Source: an uncultured Anaerolineales bacterium (lineage in GTDB: Bacteria > Chloroflexota > Anaerolineae > Anaerolineales > Villigracilaceae). Taken from it: a stretch of DNA of 54,340 bases. Positions within the stretch are counted from its first letter, which is position 1. Each line of letters opens with the position of its first letter. The notes below the pieces were generated by a model. The model did no database searches, was not told the origin of the DNA, and worked only from the letters and a program-made list of their open reading frames with translations. A program made the position numbers and the translations under genes. Positions 51,732 to 54,340 of the stretch are shown in pieces. The stretch covers positions 1 to 54,340 of the forward strand of contig CALGPL010000054.1 in the NCBI GenBank assembly GCA_937960595.1. The letters run 5' to 3'.

Positions 51732-53378
51732 ATGAATAACATTTTGAACATCAAAACCCCAACCGAAGGACAGGCGGCGGCCATGCGCGCCGATTATGGA
51801 CTGGAGTATCTCGGCCTGACCAATCTGCGCAAGGTCTATTGGAATCTGCCGACCGAGGCGCTCTACGAGGAAATCATCTTTCGCGGCGAGGCTTCGATTG
51901 CCCACATGGGGCCGGTCATCGTCAACACCGGCAAGCACACTGCCCGCGCCGCCAACGACAAGTTCGTCGTCCGCGAGCCGGAGAACGAAGCCAACATCTG
52001 GTGGGGGCAGTACAACCGTCCTTTCGCGCCGGAGAAGTTCGACGAACTCTTTGCCCGCCTGCAGGGCTACCTGCAAGGGCGCGATGTCTTCGTCCAGGAT
52101 GCCTACGGCGGCGCCGACCCCGATTACCGCCTGCCGGTGCGCATCCTCACCGAGACGGCCTGGCACAGCCTCTTCGCCCGCAACATGTTCATCAAGCCGC
52201 AGACCGCCGAGGAGTACCGCCGCTTCGTCCCGGAATTCACCGTCATCGCCGCGCCGGGCTTCAAATCCTTCCCGCAGATTGACCAGACGCCTACCGAGAC
52301 CTTCATCGTCCTCAACTTCGCCCAGAAACTGTGCATCATCGGCAACACGGGCTACGGCGGCGAAATCAAGAAGTCCGTTTTCACCCTGCTGAATTACCTC
52401 CTGCCGCTCCATGACGGCGTGATGACCATGCACTGTTCGGCCAACGTGGGCAAGGACGGCGATGTGGCCCTCTTCTTCGGCCTCTCCGGCACCGGCAAGA
52501 CGACCCTCTCCGCCGACCCCAAGCGCGGCCTGATCGGCGACGACGAGCACGGCTGGAGCGACAACGGCGTCTTCAACTTCGAGGACGGCTGCTACGCCAA
52601 GGTCATCGAACTCTCGCCGACCGCCGAGCCGCAAATCTACGCCGCCACGCGCCGCTTCGGCACCATTCTGGAGAACGTCGTCTTCGACCCGGTGACCCGC
52701 TTCATTGACCTGGACGACGCCTCCATCACCGAGAATACCCGCGCCTCCTACCCGCTGACCTTCATCGAGAACGCGGTCGAATCGAAGCGCGGCGGTCACC
52801 CGAAGAACATCATCTTCTTGACCTGCGACGCCTCGGGCGTGATGCCGCCCATCGCCCGCCTCTCGACCGAGCAGGCCATGTACCACTTCATCTCCGGCTA
52901 CACCTCCAAGATCGCCGGGACGGAAATCGGTCTGCGCGACGAGCCGGAGATCACCTTCAGCGCCTGCTTCGGCGGGCCGTTCATGGTGCATCCGCCGGCC
53001 TTCTACGCCGAATTGCTGCGCCGCAAAATCGAGCGCTACGGCGTCAAATGCTGGCTGGTCAACACCGGCTGGGTGGGCGGCCCCTACGGCGTGGGCAAGC
53101 GCATCAGCATCCGCCACACCCGCGCCCTGCTCAATGCCGCCCTCGAGGGCCTGCTCGATGACGTGGAATACTACACCGACCCGGTCTTTGGTTTCCAGGT
53201 GCCCAAGACCTGCCCGGAGGTCCCCGAAGACGTGATGTACCCGGAGCGCGCCTGGCACAACAAGGACGAATACTGGAAGCGCTATCGTCAACTGGCCGGG
53301 CGGTTCATTGACAACATGAAGAAGTTCGAGGCCGAGACGCCGCGCGAGGTGATCGCGGCCGGGCCGAAGGTTGAGTGA
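51732..53378 (+). CDS. pckA: Phosphoenolpyruvate carboxykinase (ATP)
   Basis: This 548-residue ATP-dependent PEPCK converts oxaloacetate to PEP and CO2 (gluconeogenesis, or the reverse for anaplerosis). The kinase loop GLSGTGKTTLSADPKR, DDEHGW, the metal-binding FNFEDGCYAKVI, HCSANVG and the Arg-rich VGKRISIRHTRALL are in the expected order, and its length matches the ATP-type. AAGGTGA precedes the ATG. It is 89 bases after the aminotransferase; the spacer holds repetitive GAGAGAAGTGA and TCTCTCCTCT words. Confidence 0.95.
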   Translation: MNNILNIKTPTEGQAAAMRADYGLEYLGLTNLRKVYWNLPTEALYEEIIFRGEASIAHMGPVIVNTGKHTARAANDKFVVREPENEANIWWGQYNRPFAPEKFDELFARLQGYLQGRDVFVQDAYGGADPDYRLPVRILTETAWHSLFARNMFIKPQTAEEYRRFVPEFTVIAAPGFKSFPQIDQTPTETFIVLNFAQKLCIIGNTGYGGEIKKSVFTLLNYLLPLHDGVMTMHCSANVGKDGDVALFFGLSGTGKTTLSADPKRGLIGDDEHGWSDNGVFNFEDGCYAKVIELSPTAEPQIYAATRRFGTILENVVFDPVTRFIDLDDASITENTRASYPLTFIENAVESKRGGHPKNIIFLTCDASGVMPPIARLSTEQAMYHFISGYTSKIAGTEIGLRDEPEITFSACFGGPFMVHPPAFYAELLRRKIERYGVKCWLVNTGWVGGPYGVGKRISIRHTRALLNAALEGLLDDVEYYTDPVFGFQVPKTCPEVPEDVMYPERAWHNKDEYWKRYRQLAGRFIDNMKKFEAETPREVIAAGPKVE

Positions 53379-53403
53379 TAGTGGACAGTTGAGAGGGGCA
53401 AGT

Positions 53404-53442
53404 TATAGAGACCAGGTCTCTTTAAGAGACCTGGTCTCTATA
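53404..53442. repeat. Perfect 39-bp palindrome upstream of the CARF-LuxR gene (possible operator)
   Basis: Two 19-bp arms (TATAGAGACCAGGTCTCTT and its complement) flank one T. Each arm holds a smaller palindrome AGAGACC-A-GGTCTCT, giving four alternating AGAGACC units. It ends 34 bases before the ATG, overlaps a TATAAT, and lacks a T-run after it. An operator bound by a dimeric or tetrameric regulator fits better than a pckA terminator, but either is possible. Confidence 0.65.
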
Positions 53443-53470
53443 ATCTATTCTTCCGTCTTGCTTGTATAAT
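53439..53470 (+). promoter_or_regulatory. Two -10 boxes before the CARF-LuxR gene
   Basis: A TATAAT at 53439-53444 overlaps the palindrome. A second TATAAT at 53465-53470 ends 6 bases before the ATG. The second would give a leaderless message. No good -35 is seen for either. Confidence 0.5.
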
Positions 53471-53476
53471 ATCTTT

Positions 53477-54337
53477 ATGTCGCCTGTAGTGTTGATGGCC
53501 ACCCTGGGGAGCAAGGCTCAACTCATCACCCTGGCTGTGGATTGCCTGCGCCAGGAGGGGGAAATTCTGCAAGAAGCGATCGTCTTCCACACGATTGCCC
53601 AAAGACCCGAGACCGCCCGCGCCCTGGAGGCGCTGCGGCGAGTTGCCGATACCCTGCCGCCCTGCCGCTTTGTGGAACTGTGCGGCCCGCAGGGTCCGCT
53701 GCTGGACGTGACCGCGCCGGACGAGGTCGAGTGCGCCTTTGGGCAGATGTACGCCGAGGTGCGCGCCGCCAAACTGCGCGGCGAGCGGGTTCACCTGCTC
53801 ATTTCCGGCGGGCGGCGCACGCTGACGGTCTTTGGCATGGCGGTGGCGCAGATGCTCTTCGATGACGAAGACCGTCTGTGGCACCTGGCCTCGCACCCGG
53901 CGCTGGAGGCCTCCGGGGCGCTTCGCGCCGGACCCGGGGAGTGGGCGCGGCTCATCCCGATTCCCGTCATCCCCTGGGGGCGGCTTTCGCCGGTCTTCGA
54001 CTCGCTGCGCGATGTGACCGACCCCTTCGAGGCGGCGCGGCGGCTGGAACGGCTGCGCCTGCGCGAGCAGTGGGACGCGGCGCGCATCTTCCTGCTGACC
54101 AAGGTCAGCGCCGCCGAGCGGCAGGTGTTGGATTTGCTGGCAGGAGAGGGCCTCACGCAGTCCGAGGTGGCCGACCGGCTCTCGCTTTCGCCGCGCACCG
54201 TGGAGACGCATTTGCGCAACGCCTATCACAAAGCCGCCGAACACTGGGACCTGCCGGATGTCAACCAGGCGCAATTGGTGCGGCTGCTGTCCTCGTTCTA
54301 TCACTGGTCGGGAGGGATTCAGGGAAAAAACGGATGA
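53477..54337 (+). CDS. NE0113-type CARF-domain protein fused to a LuxR-type HTH domain
   Basis: This 286-residue protein has two domains. The first 170 residues are a Rossmann-like CARF fold: LMATLGSKAQLITLAVDCLR at the start, EAIVFHTIA, then PLLDVTAPDEVECAFGQMY and VHLLISGGRRTLTVFGMAVAQ, which match the CRISPR-associated NE0113 family (Cas_NE0113), the SGGRRT loop being the likely cyclic-oligoadenylate site. Residues about 215-286 form a LuxR/GerE helix-turn-helix (LLAGEGLTQSEVADRLSLSPRTVETHLRNAYHK). No cas gene or CRISPR array is in the window. The ATG at 53477 is preferred to an upstream TTG; there is no ribosome site and a -10 box lies 6 bases away. A transcription factor sensing a nucleotide signal is the natural reading. 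Confidence 0.72.
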   Translation: MSPVVLMATLGSKAQLITLAVDCLRQEGEILQEAIVFHTIAQRPETARALEALRRVADTLPPCRFVELCGPQGPLLDVTAPDEVECAFGQMYAEVRAAKLRGERVHLLISGGRRTLTVFGMAVAQMLFDDEDRLWHLASHPALEASGALRAGPGEWARLIPIPVIPWGRLSPVFDSLRDVTDPFEAARRLERLRLREQWDAARIFLLTKVSAAERQVLDLLAGEGLTQSEVADRLSLSPRTVETHLRNAYHKAAEHWDLPDVNQAQLVRLLSSFYHWSGGIQGKNG

Positions 54338-54340
54338 CGC

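Noticed and set aside
53404-53442. CRISPR repeat
   Set aside because: Only one copy is present, with no regular spacers; the AGAGACC units are adjacent and alternate in orientation.
1-54340. tRNA, rRNA or prophage genes
   Set aside because: I saw no convincing cloverleaf, rRNA core words, integrase, terminase or capsid proteins in the window.

Overview
The window looks like a chromosomal segment of a Chloroflexota bacterium, most likely of the Anaerolineae type. This is an inference from gene content and style, not from a marker-gene search. It is GC-rich, and many exported proteins are lipoproteins with Thr/Pro-rich stalks. It also carries TadE/TadG-type pseudopilins, a solitary ECF transporter and many short interspersed repeats. 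Several promoters place the -10 box only 6-8 nt before the start codon, which suggests leaderless mRNAs. Almost all of the sequence is coding, on both strands. I see no rRNA, tRNA, CRISPR array or insertion sequence.

Left part (1-13.4 kb): the E1-beta and E2 genes of a pyruvate/2-oxo acid dehydrogenase complex; a Tat-exported amidohydrolase and an esterase lipoprotein (minus strand); hemW; an SH3-domain lipoprotein; a KAP-type P-loop NTPase fused to a formylglycine-generating-enzyme-like (FGE) domain; a methyltransferase with a membrane thioredoxin; and a divergent EF-G paralogue.

Centre-left (13.5-21.4 kb): two tandem paralogous exported proteins; then cysK-cysE-moeB, with a strong promoter, a Met/Cys-rich 12-codon leader peptide and a highly folded leader RNA; a lipoprotein with three internal repeats; a phosphatase/mutase overlapping rarA; and a cytochrome-c-like lipoprotein.

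Centre (21.5-37.2 kb): a minus-strand operon in which the two subunits of a CoA transferase are separated by two unrelated genes, then an aldehyde dehydrogenase. On the plus strand follow a SAM hydrolase, a complete ECF transporter (fused double ATPase, S and T subunits), a DMT-family permease and an FAD-dependent oxidoreductase.

Right (37.3-54.3 kb): three Tad-type pseudopilin genes and a prepilin peptidase; murA with Asp in place of the fosfomycin-target Cys; thioredoxin and OsmC; the housekeeping run ftsY-prfB-rpmF-fabD, where prfB keeps its programmed +1 frameshift; a minus-strand pair of a P-loop NTPase and a TPR protein; an aminotransferase and ATP-dependent PEP carboxykinase. The window ends with a CARF-like (NE0113-type) sensor domain fused to a LuxR-type DNA-binding domain, behind a perfect 39-bp palindrome. 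That last gene, the cysteine leader and the KAP-FGE fusion are the most promising for new biology.
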